Source of the DNA: Oxalobacteraceae bacterium
Lineage (GTDB): Bacteria; Pseudomonadota; Gammaproteobacteria; Burkholderiales; Burkholderiaceae_D
Direction of reading: 5' to 3'
Assembly (NCBI GenBank): GCA_947446335.1
Contig: CANFGA010000027.1
Location: 1-14,516, forward strand
DNA length: 14,516 nucleotides
The notes under the pieces are model-generated. The model had not been told where the DNA came from, searched no databases, and was given only the letters and a program-made list of their open reading frames with translations. Below, in pieces: positions 1 to 6,796 of the stretch (positions within the stretch are counted from its first letter, which is position 1; each line of letters begins with the position of its first letter). Both the position numbers and the translations under genes were made by a program.

Positions 1-42
1 AATGCCGCGTTCGGGTCTATCGTTACTGGTCTGACGGTTTAA
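1..42 (+). CDS. flp: Flp-type pilin, C-terminal end only (cut by window edge)
   Basis: Reading from base 1 gives NAAFGSIVTGLTV followed by TAA at 40-42. A short, small-residue-rich end with the pattern F-x-x-I-x-x-x-L is what the last residues of Flp pilins look like, and the flp gene normally sits directly before the prepilin peptidase gene in tad clusters, as it would here. The diagnostic parts of a Flp pilin (the G/xxxxE-Y/F processing site and hydrophobic helix) lie outside the window, so the call rests on position and a 13-residue tail. It could instead be the end of another small protein. The next gene begins only after a structured 232-base gap, which fits a separately controlled, highly expressed pilin gene. 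Confidence 0.5.
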   Translation, partial: NAAFGSIVTGLTV

Positions 43-59
43 TACGGCGAACGACTGGC

Positions 60-88
60 AAGCATGACCGGCAATACAGGTCATGTTT
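60..88 (+). promoter_or_regulatory. hairpin 1 in the flp-tadV leader
   Basis: CATGACC at 63-69 pairs exactly with GGTCATG at 79-85 around a 9-base loop. In RNA the stem can grow to ten pairs (60-69 with 79-88), counting one G-U pair. It starts 18 bases after the presumed flp stop codon. Only three T residues (86-88) follow, and these take part in the stem, so it is not a textbook intrinsic terminator. A role in mRNA 3'-end stability or partial attenuation after the pilin gene is an inference. Confidence 0.45.
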
Positions 89-95
89 CCAGTTC

Positions 96-139
96 ACGTG
101 CAGCGCATCCATGACTAGATCGATGGATGCGCTGCACGT
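96..139 (+). promoter_or_regulatory. hairpin 2: perfect 17-bp inverted repeat in the flp-tadV leader
   Basis: Bases 96-112 are the exact reverse complement of 123-139 (17 of 17 pairs), separated by a 10-base loop at 113-122. Such a long perfect stem outside a coding region is very unlikely by chance. No T-run follows 139, so a Rho-independent terminator in the strict sense is not supported. It may be an mRNA-stabilising or processing structure that separates a strongly expressed pilin transcript from the downstream assembly genes, or a palindromic protein-binding site at DNA level. Confidence 0.6.
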
Positions 140-140
140 A

Positions 141-163
141 TCGATGCGAGTGCATCGCATCGA
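141..163 (+). promoter_or_regulatory. hairpin 3 in the flp-tadV leader
   Basis: TCGATGCG at 141-148 pairs exactly with CGCATCGA at 156-163 around a 7-base loop. It begins one base after hairpin 2 ends, so the two would stack end to end in RNA. No T-tract follows. The remaining 111 bases up to the tadV start contain no convincing promoter or further structure. Confidence 0.45.
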
Positions 164-274
164 ATCAATTTCAGTCGCTAGTCACTCTTGATAGCACTCA
201 AGCAACATCATTCCAGGCTGAACGGGAATACCGGCTCGGCGACGCTGCCGTCAAGTCAATGAAACGGGCCATGT

Positions 275-868
275 ATGGAGCAGATCAACATTTTCAGCCT
301 GCTGTGCGCCTTGCTGCTCGGTGCGCTGCTCGCTTGCGCCTGCCGCAGCGACGCGCGCGCGCGCCGCATTCCAAACCAACTGGTGCTGGCCGGCGCGCTG
401 GCCGGACTCGCCATCAACACATTTTCAGCGCCGGGGCACGGGCTGTTTGATGCCGTGCCCGGCGGTCTGGGTTTTCTGAGCGCGCTCGCCGGCTTCGGCA
501 CCGGTCTCGCCCTGCTGCTGCCTCTATACGCGATGCGGGTGATGGGTGCCGGCGACGTCAAGCTGATGGCGATGGTCGGCAGCTTCCTCGGCACTGTGGC
601 AGCGCTCGACGCGGTGCTGATGACTTTCATCGCCGGCGGCGTGCTCGCGCTCGCGATGGCCTTGAGGCACGGCATCCTGCTCAGCACCTTGACCAACGTG
701 CGCGCGATGCTCACCCATACGCTGGTCGCGGCGATGACCGGCCAGGATACGCGTGTCGAACCGGTTGCCGCACCAGGCGCCGTGACACTGCCTTACGCAT
801 TCGCGATCGCGGCCGGCACTTGCGCGCAGATAGTGCTGGCGCGTCAAGGCCATGTGTTTTTTTCATGA
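275..868 (+). CDS. tadV: TadV/CpaA-type prepilin peptidase (A24 family)
   Basis: This 197-residue polytopic inner-membrane aspartyl protease would remove the leader peptide of the Flp pilin and of the TadE/TadF pseudopilins. Both A24 catalytic aspartates are in recognisable contexts: DARARRIPNQLV near residues 26-37, and the GxGD-type motif in MGAGDVKLMAMVG near residues 90-102. Hydrophobic segments alternate over its length, and PYAFAIAAGT near the C-terminus is typical of the CpaA branch. The short length, without the N-terminal cysteine-rich methylase domain of PilD, also fits CpaA/TadV. ATG 275 is the first possible start after an in-frame stop at 260-262, although its Shine-Dalgarno motif is weak. 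A run of seven T lies close to the stop codon but needs no frameshift to explain the length. Confidence 0.93.
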   Translation: MEQINIFSLLCALLLGALLACACRSDARARRIPNQLVLAGALAGLAINTFSAPGHGLFDAVPGGLGFLSALAGFGTGLALLLPLYAMRVMGAGDVKLMAMVGSFLGTVAALDAVLMTFIAGGVLALAMALRHGILLSTLTNVRAMLTHTLVAAMTGQDTRVEPVAAPGAVTLPYAFAIAAGTCAQIVLARQGHVFFS

Positions 869-1006
869 AGGCCATCCTGAACCTGATGCGGCCTGACGGG
901 CGCTGTCGCAGCGACGATGAATGGCGCTTGCGCGCTGTACCGACAACGATCTCGACCACGGCATCAACTCGGCCTCTGCTCCGAATGCTTTACCTGACAC
1001 GACAAC

Positions 1007-1011
1007 AAGGA
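1007..1011 (+). promoter_or_regulatory. Shine-Dalgarno site that sets the AAA+ ATPase start
   Basis: AAGGA lies 8 bases before ATG 1020. The in-frame ATG at 921 has no comparable motif, and the 33 codons between them encode a low-complexity stretch without family character. This supports 1020 as the start. Confidence 0.6.
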
Positions 1012-1019
1012 ACTGTCGC

Positions 1020-2369
1020 ATGCTTCCAGCAATAACTGCCGAGCGCAGGACCCGCGCCGAGCGCAGGACCAAGTCCGACGCGACCCGCCCCTTGCTAGCG
1101 GGCGTGTCGAAAGCGCCGCGCACGATCGAGGAAACTGGCCTGGGGATGCCGTTTCTGGCTGAACTGGTCAGCAAGATCCTGTTCATGCGCGGCCAGTTGA
1201 AGCTGGCCGAACTGGCTGCGCATGTCAAACTGACCGTCAGCGTGCTCAACCTCGTGGTCGAGTTCCTGCGCAACGAGAAACTGTGCGACATCACGCGCCG
1301 CGGCGGCAGCGGCACCGATGCCGATCTCAATTACAAGCTGACTGAACTGGGCCAGGTCCGGGCCGCTGAATTTCAAAAGCATAATGCCTATGCCGGACCC
1401 GCGCCAGTTCCGCTGGCCGCGTATTGCGCCCAGATCCAGGCCCAGACGCTGGCGCAGATGCACATCTTGCACGCAGACGTGACGCGCGACTTTGGCGATC
1501 TCGTGGTCGACCCTTTGGTGATGGATCAATTGGGCAGCGCGATGAATTCGCGCCGGGCCATGTTGATTCATGGCCAGCCCGGCAGCGGCAAGACTTATCT
1601 GGCAGAACGGCTGAACAAGCTGCTCAAAGGCGACATCTTCGTGCCCCACGCCATCCTGGCCCATGGTGAGGTGATCCAGGTCCACGATCCGGTCTTCCAT
1701 CAAGCAGTAACCGCCGTCGCGCCCACAACGGACCCGCTGGCGCTGCGCCATCGGCACGACGAACGCTGGCTACTGTGCACCCGGCCGATGGTCATGGTCG
1801 GTGGCGAACTGACGCTGGCGATGCTGGACTTGCAATTCGATCCGAACCTGCGCTATTACCAAGCCCCGTTGCAGTTAAAAAGCAACAACGGCATCCTCAT
1901 CATCGACGACCTGGGCCGGCACCGCTGCTCTGCCGCCGAACTGATGAACCACTGGACAGGTCCGCTGGAACGACACGTCGATTACCTGTCGCTGCACACC
2001 GGCCACAAGTTCCCGGTCCCGTTCGACGTGATCGTCGTGTTTGCATCGAGCATGCTGCCTGAACAGCTCGGCGATGACACCTTCATGCGGCGCCTGGGCA
2101 AGAAAATTCATCTCGGGCCACTGTCGGAAGCACTCTATGAACGCATCTTTCGCCAGACGTGCGAACAATACGGCATCCCCTGGTGCAGCGATGCCTTCCA
2201 CTATTTGCTGCATGAACATCATTACAAGTCGGGCCATCCCTTGCTCGCTTGCCACCCGCGCGACATTCTGGCGCAGGTACGCGATTTTGCACGCTACGAA
2301 GGCAGGCCAAGCTGCCTCGATCACAAAGCCATCGATCAAGCCTGGAACAGCTGTTTCAACCGGTCATGA
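1020..2369 (+). CDS. winged-helix AAA+ ATPase encoded within the tad cluster
   Basis: A 449-residue protein that is not one of the classical Tad components. After a basic N-terminus with a duplicated AERRT[R/K] hexapeptide (7-18), residues about 42-115 look like a winged-helix domain (LAELAAHVKLTVSVLNLVVE). The AAA+ core follows, with Walker A GQPGSGKT at 185-192, GGELTL at 261-266, Walker B ILIIDD at 292-297, a sensor-1-like strand VIVVFASS at 337-344 and an arginine pair R357-R358 in the arginine-finger position. I recognise the overall pattern (PHAI, GGELTL, DDLGR, FMRRLGKKI) as a family of bacterial predicted ATPases; its function is not established to my knowledge. The usual sensor-1 asparagine appears to be serine. 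The gene is preceded by a 151-base gap (869-1019) holding only a 5-bp hairpin (901-913), and its stop overlaps the rcpC ribosome-binding site. A role in regulating or remodelling the pilus machine is inference. ATG 921 would add 33 residues. Confidence 0.82.
   Translation: MLPAITAERRTRAERRTKSDATRPLLAGVSKAPRTIEETGLGMPFLAELVSKILFMRGQLKLAELAAHVKLTVSVLNLVVEFLRNEKLCDITRRGGSGTDADLNYKLTELGQVRAAEFQKHNAYAGPAPVPLAAYCAQIQAQTLAQMHILHADVTRDFGDLVVDPLVMDQLGSAMNSRRAMLIHGQPGSGKTYLAERLNKLLKGDIFVPHAILAHGEVIQVHDPVFHQAVTAVAPTTDPLALRHRHDERWLLCTRPMVMVGGELTLAMLDLQFDPNLRYYQAPLQLKSNNGILIIDDLGRHRCSAAELMNHWTGPLERHVDYLSLHTGHKFPVPFDVIVVFASSMLPEQLGDDTFMRRLGKKIHLGPLSEALYERIFRQTCEQYGIPWCSDAFHYLLHEHHYKSGHPLLACHPRDILAQVRDFARYEGRPSCLDHKAIDQAWNSCFNRS
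1038..1070 (+). repeat. 15-bp direct repeat with 18-base period, coding for AERRT[R/K] twice
   Basis: GCCGAGCGCAGGACC occurs at 1038-1052 and again at 1056-1070 with three bases between. Both copies are in the reading frame of the ATPase gene and give two consecutive basic hexapeptides (residues 7-12 and 13-18). An in-frame slippage or duplication event explains it. Confidence 0.85.
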
Positions 2370-2382
2370 AGGAGCATAAGCA

Positions 2383-3216
2383 ATGAGAAATTCACGTTCT
2401 TTATTGATGCTGGCAGTGGCGCTGGTGCTGGCATCGGTTGCCGTCTTCGTCGCGGCGCGCTGGATCGACGGCCAAGCCAACGTGAACACCAGCAAGGTGG
2501 CGGTGGCCATGGTCGACATCAGTCTGGGCGGCAGGGTCACGCCAGACATGGTGCGCATGGCGGACTGGCCCGCAGATGCGATGCCACCGGGCGCTATCAC
2601 CGATCCCAAGTTGCTCGAAGCGCGGGTCGCGCGCGACAGCATGCAGCGCGGGGAACCGATCATGGAAAGCAAACTGGCGCCGCCCGGCACTCAGGGCGGG
2701 CTCTCGGCAGTCGTCGCCGACGGCAAGCGCGCGATGACGGTGCGCGTCAACGATGTCGTCGGCGTGGCCGGGTTTGCATTGCCTGGTAATTTTGTCGACA
2801 TTCTGGTCAACACCCAGGAAGACAAGATCAAGACCATCAAGGATCTGGCCATTTCGAAGATCGTGCTGGAGCGCATCCTGGTGCTGGCGATTGCCCAGGA
2901 ATCGAGCCGAGACGAAACCAAACCCAAGGTTGTCAATGCGGTGACGCTCGAATTGACGCCCGACCAGGCCGAAAAGCTGGATCTGGCTCGCAGCGTCGGC
3001 ACCCTGTCGCTGGTGCTGCGCAACCAGATCGACCCGCAACCAGTCAATACCGAGGGCGCGACCAAGGCCACCTTGCTCGGGTTGAAGCCGGACGCTGCGC
3101 CCAAGGTTGTAGTGCAGCGCGTGGCCGTACGTCAAGCCAGCGCGAGGCCCGCCCCCGCGCCGGGCGTCAAGGTGGAGCTCATCAAAGGGCTGGAACGCAG
3201 CATCCGACAATTTTAG
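2383..3216 (+). CDS. rcpC: RcpC/CpaB, Flp pilus assembly protein with SAF-type domain
   Basis: A 277-residue protein with one N-terminal membrane segment (about residues 5-24) and a periplasmic remainder. Residues about 40-105 fit the SAF domain of the CpaB/RcpC family (VAMVDISLGGRVTPDMVRMA, then RDSMQRGEPIMESKL). It continues into the conserved RcpC core around RAMTVRVNDVVGVAGFALPG and VDILVN. In tad systems RcpC is a periplasmic partner of the RcpA secretin, thought to help gate or stabilise the channel. ATG 2383 is preceded by AAGGAG at 2369-2374, which overlaps the stop codon of the upstream ATPase gene, so the two are probably co-translated. Length is usual for the family. The proline- and alanine-rich linker near 245-262 is unremarkable. 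Confidence 0.93.
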   Translation: MRNSRSLLMLAVALVLASVAVFVAARWIDGQANVNTSKVAVAMVDISLGGRVTPDMVRMADWPADAMPPGAITDPKLLEARVARDSMQRGEPIMESKLAPPGTQGGLSAVVADGKRAMTVRVNDVVGVAGFALPGNFVDILVNTQEDKIKTIKDLAISKIVLERILVLAIAQESSRDETKPKVVNAVTLELTPDQAEKLDLARSVGTLSLVLRNQIDPQPVNTEGATKATLLGLKPDAAPKVVVQRVAVRQASARPAPAPGVKVELIKGLERSIRQF

Positions 3217-3234
3217 ACGCGAAAGAGACATCGA

Positions 3235-4806
3235 ATGAGCAGATCCAGCACTGGGCCCAGGCCGGCGACACTCCGCATTGCATTGGCAGTTGCGGGAATT
3301 TTCATGGCGGCAACGCTGGCGCATGGCCAGACACCGACCACAGTACCGGCAACCAGCACCAAGGCCAAAGCCAAGGCCGGCCCAGCAGCGGCCAAGCGGG
3401 CCGCGGTGATGCCGCAGCCAACCGGCAAGGTCGAACTCGCGCCCCAGATCGATCTTCCTGAAGGCAAGTCCACGCTGATGCACCTGCCCTATGCGGCGGC
3501 GCGCCTGTCGGTCGGCGACCCGGGCATCGCCGACGTCATCTTGCTCAATCCACGCGAAATTTACATGCTAGGAAAATCGGTCGGCGCCACCAACCTGATC
3601 CTGTGGAACCAGGCCAACGATGCAACCATCATCGACATCAACGTCGGCATCGACACGGTAGCGCTGCAGGCACGGCTAGCGCAATTGCTGCCCGCAGAAA
3701 AAAACATCAAGATCACGACAGCGGCCGATACCGTGATCCTGTCCGGCACGGTATCGGACACCGTCAAGGCCGACCAAGCGCTGGCGCTGGCCAATGCCTA
3801 TGTCCAGCGCACCGCGCGCGGCGTGCAAACTGCGGTCACTGCCGGTGCGCCCGGCGCCATTGCTGTTACCGGCGCGCAAGCGAGCGGCGCCATCTCGGTC
3901 AAGGTCGTCAACATGCTCTCGATCGCTGCCCCGCAACAGGTGATGCTGGAAGTGAAGGTCGCCGAAGTATCCAAGACGCTGGTCGATCGGTTGGGCGCCA
4001 GCATCGGTGCCAGCAAAACGCGCGGCAGCTGGACCTATACGCTGCTGTCGAATCTGCTCAGCGACAATCCGAGCCAGATCGACGGCTTCAACAACAAGAA
4101 CGGCAACTTTGCGACGCTCGATGCCCAGAAGCGCGACGGCCTGGTGAAGGTGCTGGCCGAACCGACGATCATGGCGATCAGCGGCCAGGAAGCGAGCTTC
4201 CTTGCTGGCGGAAAAATTTTCATCCCGGTCAGCCAGACCAACAACGGCGGCACACCCACCATCACGCTGGAAGAAAAGGAATTTGGCGTCGCCGTCAGGT
4301 TCACGCCGACCGTGCTCGAAGGTGGCCGCATCAACCTGAAGGTGGCGCCGGAAGTGTCCGAACTGAACAAGGAAGGCATCGGCATCAGCGCCACCGGCGT
4401 CACCGTCACCGCCTTGCTGCCATCGTTTACGACCCGCCGCGCCACCACGACGGTCCAGCTGTATGACGGCCAGAGCTTTGCCATCGGCGGCTTGATCAAG
4501 AACAACGTGACGACCAACATCAAGGCGCTGCCCTTGCTGGGCGAAATTCCGGTGCTGGGCGCGCTGTTTCGCAGCAGCGATTTCCAGACCGACCGCACCG
4601 AACTGGTCTTCATCATCACGCCGCATCTGGTCAAGCCGCTGCCACCGGACTACAAGCTGCCCACCGATGGCTATATCGAACCGAGCCGTGCCGAGTTTTT
4701 CATGGGTGGAAAGATGGAAGGAACGCCGCCGCAGCAGGAAGCGGCAGCGCCGGCCACCGGTTCGCCGGCCGCCGGATTGCCGGCCACCGGCTTTGAACTC
4801 AAATAG
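3235..4806 (+). CDS. rcpA: RcpA/CpaC, outer-membrane secretin of the Flp pilus
   Basis: A 523-residue secretin that would form the outer-membrane pore for the Flp pilus. A signal peptide ends near residue 31 (cleavage after AHG), and an Ala/Lys-rich linker follows. Residues about 70-140 fit the pilus-secretin N-domain (LSVGDPGIADVILLNPREIY), and about 145-200 a BON-like domain (VILSGTVSDTVKADQALALA). The secretin core runs from about 225 to 465 and ends with LPLLGEIPVLGALFRS at about 432-447 and ELVFIITPHLVKP. The C-terminus is a short Pro-Ala-Thr-Gly repeat tail. AAAGAGA lies upstream of ATG 3235, 18 bases after the rcpC stop. Downstream, the stop codon overlaps the ribosome-binding site of the small lipoprotein gene. 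Confidence 0.95.
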   Translation: MSRSSTGPRPATLRIALAVAGIFMAATLAHGQTPTTVPATSTKAKAKAGPAAAKRAAVMPQPTGKVELAPQIDLPEGKSTLMHLPYAAARLSVGDPGIADVILLNPREIYMLGKSVGATNLILWNQANDATIIDINVGIDTVALQARLAQLLPAEKNIKITTAADTVILSGTVSDTVKADQALALANAYVQRTARGVQTAVTAGAPGAIAVTGAQASGAISVKVVNMLSIAAPQQVMLEVKVAEVSKTLVDRLGASIGASKTRGSWTYTLLSNLLSDNPSQIDGFNNKNGNFATLDAQKRDGLVKVLAEPTIMAISGQEASFLAGGKIFIPVSQTNNGGTPTITLEEKEFGVAVRFTPTVLEGGRINLKVAPEVSELNKEGIGISATGVTVTALLPSFTTRRATTTVQLYDGQSFAIGGLIKNNVTTNIKALPLLGEIPVLGALFRSSDFQTDRTELVFIITPHLVKPLPPDYKLPTDGYIEPSRAEFFMGGKMEGTPPQQEAAAPATGSPAAGLPATGFELK

Positions 4807-4814
4807 GAGCGAGC

Positions 4815-5117
4815 ATGAACCGCATACATTTCTGTAGCGCCAGCTTGGCTAGCTTGCTGGTGGCGTCGTTGACTACGTTATTGGCCACGACCGGATGCAC
4901 TTCGACGACACCCAACCTGGACCAGCATTTCGGTTCTGGCGTGAATCTGATCAAGGCGCAGCAAATACTGAACCCGCAGGCGGCGCACAATACCAATCCG
5001 GTCAATGGGATCGATGGCAAGGCTGCCAAAAGTGCGTATGACGAGTACCAGAAGTCGTACAAGTCGCCGGCACCGCAGAGCAATGCCCTCACCATCAGCG
5101 TCGGCAGCGGGCGCTGA
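4815..5117 (+). CDS. small putative lipoprotein of the tad cluster
   Basis: A 100-residue protein. A hydrophobic N-terminal segment with several Ser and Leu residues ends in TTGC, so Cys28 is the likely lipidation site. The -3 position is Thr rather than Leu, which makes the lipobox imperfect. The residue after Cys28 is Thr, not Asp, which predicts sorting to the outer membrane. The mature part is polar, about 73 residues, with SAYDEYQKSYKSP near 75-87 as its most distinctive stretch. AGGAG at 4805-4809 overlaps the rcpA stop, so translation is coupled to the secretin. In some tad systems rcpB lies here; this protein is much shorter and I cannot align it to RcpB. Its position suggests a secretin partner or pilotin-like role, but that is inference. 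Confidence 0.72.
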   Translation: MNRIHFCSASLASLLVASLTTLLATTGCTSTTPNLDQHFGSGVNLIKAQQILNPQAAHNTNPVNGIDGKAAKSAYDEYQKSYKSPAPQSNALTISVGSGR

Positions 5118-5123
5118 AACAGC

Positions 5124-6344
5124 ATGCCCATGACAGACCATCAGCACGGACATGAAGGCGGCGCCATTGCGATCATCGTCGCCTTGTCGCTGGTGGCGCT
5201 GATCGGTTTTGCCGGCCTGGTGCTCGATCTCGGCCGGCTGTATGTCAACAAGACCGAATTGCAAAACGCCACCGATGCCTGTGCGCTGGCCGCCGCCAAC
5301 GAACTGGTGTGCGAACCCGGACTGGGCACTTGCCTGGAAAACGCGGAAGCCGCCGGCATCTTTGCCGCGGCGCAAAACAAGGCAAATTTTCAAGCCAATG
5401 CCGTCAACATCGGGGCCGAAGACATCCGCTTCCATACCGTCATCGGCCCCAATTCGAGCTATCTTTCGCGCCTCGCAGGCGCCAATCAGGCAGCGCGCTT
5501 CGCGCTGTGCAAGGCCAAGGTGAGCGGCATCGTTCCATGGTTCATGGGCGTGCTCGGCATCGGCGTGCAATCGGTGGCGGCGACTGCGGTGGCCACGCTA
5601 GCGCCCGGACAGACATCGTGCAATGCGGCGCCAGTCGGGATTTGCTCGCGCGGCTTGCCGGCTCCCGCTTTTGGCCGCTTGCCCGGAGACTGGATCACGA
5701 GCGCCTATACGACATCGGCGGACAGCGCTAACTTGAGCGGCGATTTGCGCTGGATCGACTTCACCGCTGGCAGCGGCAACAGCATCCGCGCCCAATTGAT
5801 GGGCAATGGTGCCGTGTGCGGCATCAAGGGCAGCGACACGGTGAAAAAGCTGGCCGGCGAGCCAGTTGGCGCATTGAGCGCCTGGAATACCCGCTTTGGC
5901 ATTTATGACGGCGGCGCAGGTGGCGAAAGCCATTTGAGCGCCGCGCCCGACAAGACCGGTTATGCCTATCCCAGTTCGGCGCTGCCGTCGATCACCCGCA
6001 ATGCCTATCCAGACTATCGCAGCCGACAAACGGCGCACACCCCGTTCACTCCCGGCGACTACGCCGTGACCGGACTCAACAAAACGACTTCGAGCAGCAA
6101 CCATGTGCAGCATGGCGCCGAGCGGCGCCTGATCGCGGTGCCGGTCATCGATTGCACGGGTTCGGTCAATCAGTCCATCCTGGCCATGGGCTGCGCGCTG
6201 ATGCTCAATCCCATGGCGAACGGTGGCAGCGGTAACGTTTATCTCGAATGGCGCGGCTTGGCCAACGATGCTGGCAGTCCATGCCGCAGCGCCGGCGTGG
6301 CCGGTGGTGCCAGCGGCCCACTGGTCACGACGCTGGTGCAATGA
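5124..6344 (+). CDS. tadG: TadG-like pilus assembly protein
   Basis: A 406-residue protein that begins with a short polar stretch ending in HEGG, then a hydrophobic helix (AIAIIVALSLVALIGFAGLV) and the typical continuation DLGRLYVNKTELQNATDACA. This is the N-terminal signature of TadG and related TadE-like proteins. The rest is predicted to be extracytoplasmic and contains ten cysteines in the whole protein, which may form disulphides. No clear von Willebrand A metal site was seen. The glycine before the helix is not followed by Glu at +5, so processing by TadV is doubtful. It starts 6 bases after the small lipoprotein gene, with weak Shine-Dalgarno evidence (ATG 5124 or 5130). Its stop overlaps the tadE start in an ATGA. 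Confidence 0.83.
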   Translation: MPMTDHQHGHEGGAIAIIVALSLVALIGFAGLVLDLGRLYVNKTELQNATDACALAAANELVCEPGLGTCLENAEAAGIFAAAQNKANFQANAVNIGAEDIRFHTVIGPNSSYLSRLAGANQAARFALCKAKVSGIVPWFMGVLGIGVQSVAATAVATLAPGQTSCNAAPVGICSRGLPAPAFGRLPGDWITSAYTTSADSANLSGDLRWIDFTAGSGNSIRAQLMGNGAVCGIKGSDTVKKLAGEPVGALSAWNTRFGIYDGGAGGESHLSAAPDKTGYAYPSSALPSITRNAYPDYRSRQTAHTPFTPGDYAVTGLNKTTSSSNHVQHGAERRLIAVPVIDCTGSVNQSILAMGCALMLNPMANGGSGNVYLEWRGLANDAGSPCRSAGVAGGASGPLVTTLVQ

Positions 6345-6796
6345 TGATGAAACATCGATATCGACAAAACGGCAGCCTGGTCGTCGAACTGGCGCTGGTC
6401 ATCGTGCTGCTGGTACCTTTGACCTTCGGCGTCACCGAGTACTGCCGCGCGATCTATCAATACAACGCGATCGCCAAGAGCGTGCGCGATGGCGTGCGCT
6501 ATCTGAGCCAGTACGCGCCCGGCGACACTGACCGTATCCTCAAAGCCCGATGCCTGGTGGTTTACGGCAAGGCCGATTGCAGCGGCACGGCGCTGGTGAC
6601 GGGCCTGACGACTGGCATGGTCACGGTCAGGGATAGCACCAACCACCCAGGCAACAAGCTGCGATCGACCGGGCGCGGCGCCGTCAATCTGGTGACGGTG
6701 GAGGTGCGTGACTACCAGTTCATCAGCATGATGCCAGCCCACGTGCTGAACATGACATTGGGACCGATCAGCGCAACCATGGTCCAGGTCTTATGA
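6341..6796 (+). CDS. tadE: TadE-like pseudopilin
   Basis: A 151-residue protein with a pseudopilin N-terminus: RYRQNG, then SLVVELALVIV. Cleavage after Gly11 would give a mature protein with Glu at +5, the recognition feature of prepilin peptidase substrates. A hydrophobic helix follows, then TEYCRAIYQYNAIAKSVRDG, which matches the TadE domain. The start is taken at ATG 6341 because it forms an ATGA overlap with the tadG stop and gives a family-like N-terminus. ATG also occurs in frame at 6344 and 6347. A longer open frame reaches back to 6248, but that part overlaps tadG and has no family character. Pseudopilins of this type are minor components needed for Flp pilus biogenesis. The stop overlaps the next start. 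Confidence 0.88.
   Translation: MMMKHRYRQNGSLVVELALVIVLLVPLTFGVTEYCRAIYQYNAIAKSVRDGVRYLSQYAPGDTDRILKARCLVVYGKADCSGTALVTGLTTGMVTVRDSTNHPGNKLRSTGRGAVNLVTVEVRDYQFISMMPAHVLNMTLGPISATMVQVL

Noticed and set aside
96..139. Calling the 17-bp inverted repeat a Rho-independent terminator.
   Set aside because: The stem is perfect but no T-tract follows it, so it is listed as a structured regulatory element instead.
188..193. TTGATA as a possible -35 element upstream of tadV.
   Set aside because: No matching -10 hexamer lies at the right distance (around 210-216).
857..863. Run of seven T residues just before the tadV stop, which could allow a frameshift extending the protein to 1035.
   Set aside because: The unshifted protein already has the usual CpaA length and ending, and the extension has no membrane or family character.
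921..1019. Starting the AAA+ ATPase at ATG 921.
   Set aside because: No Shine-Dalgarno motif precedes 921, whereas ATG 1020 has AAGGA at a good distance and the extra residues lack domain character.
4783..4797. LPATG near the RcpA C-terminus, which resembles a sortase sorting signal.
   Set aside because: It is part of a Pro-Ala-Thr-Gly repeat tail of a secretin in a Gram-negative cluster and is followed by only four residues, without the hydrophobic helix and basic tail a sortase substrate needs.
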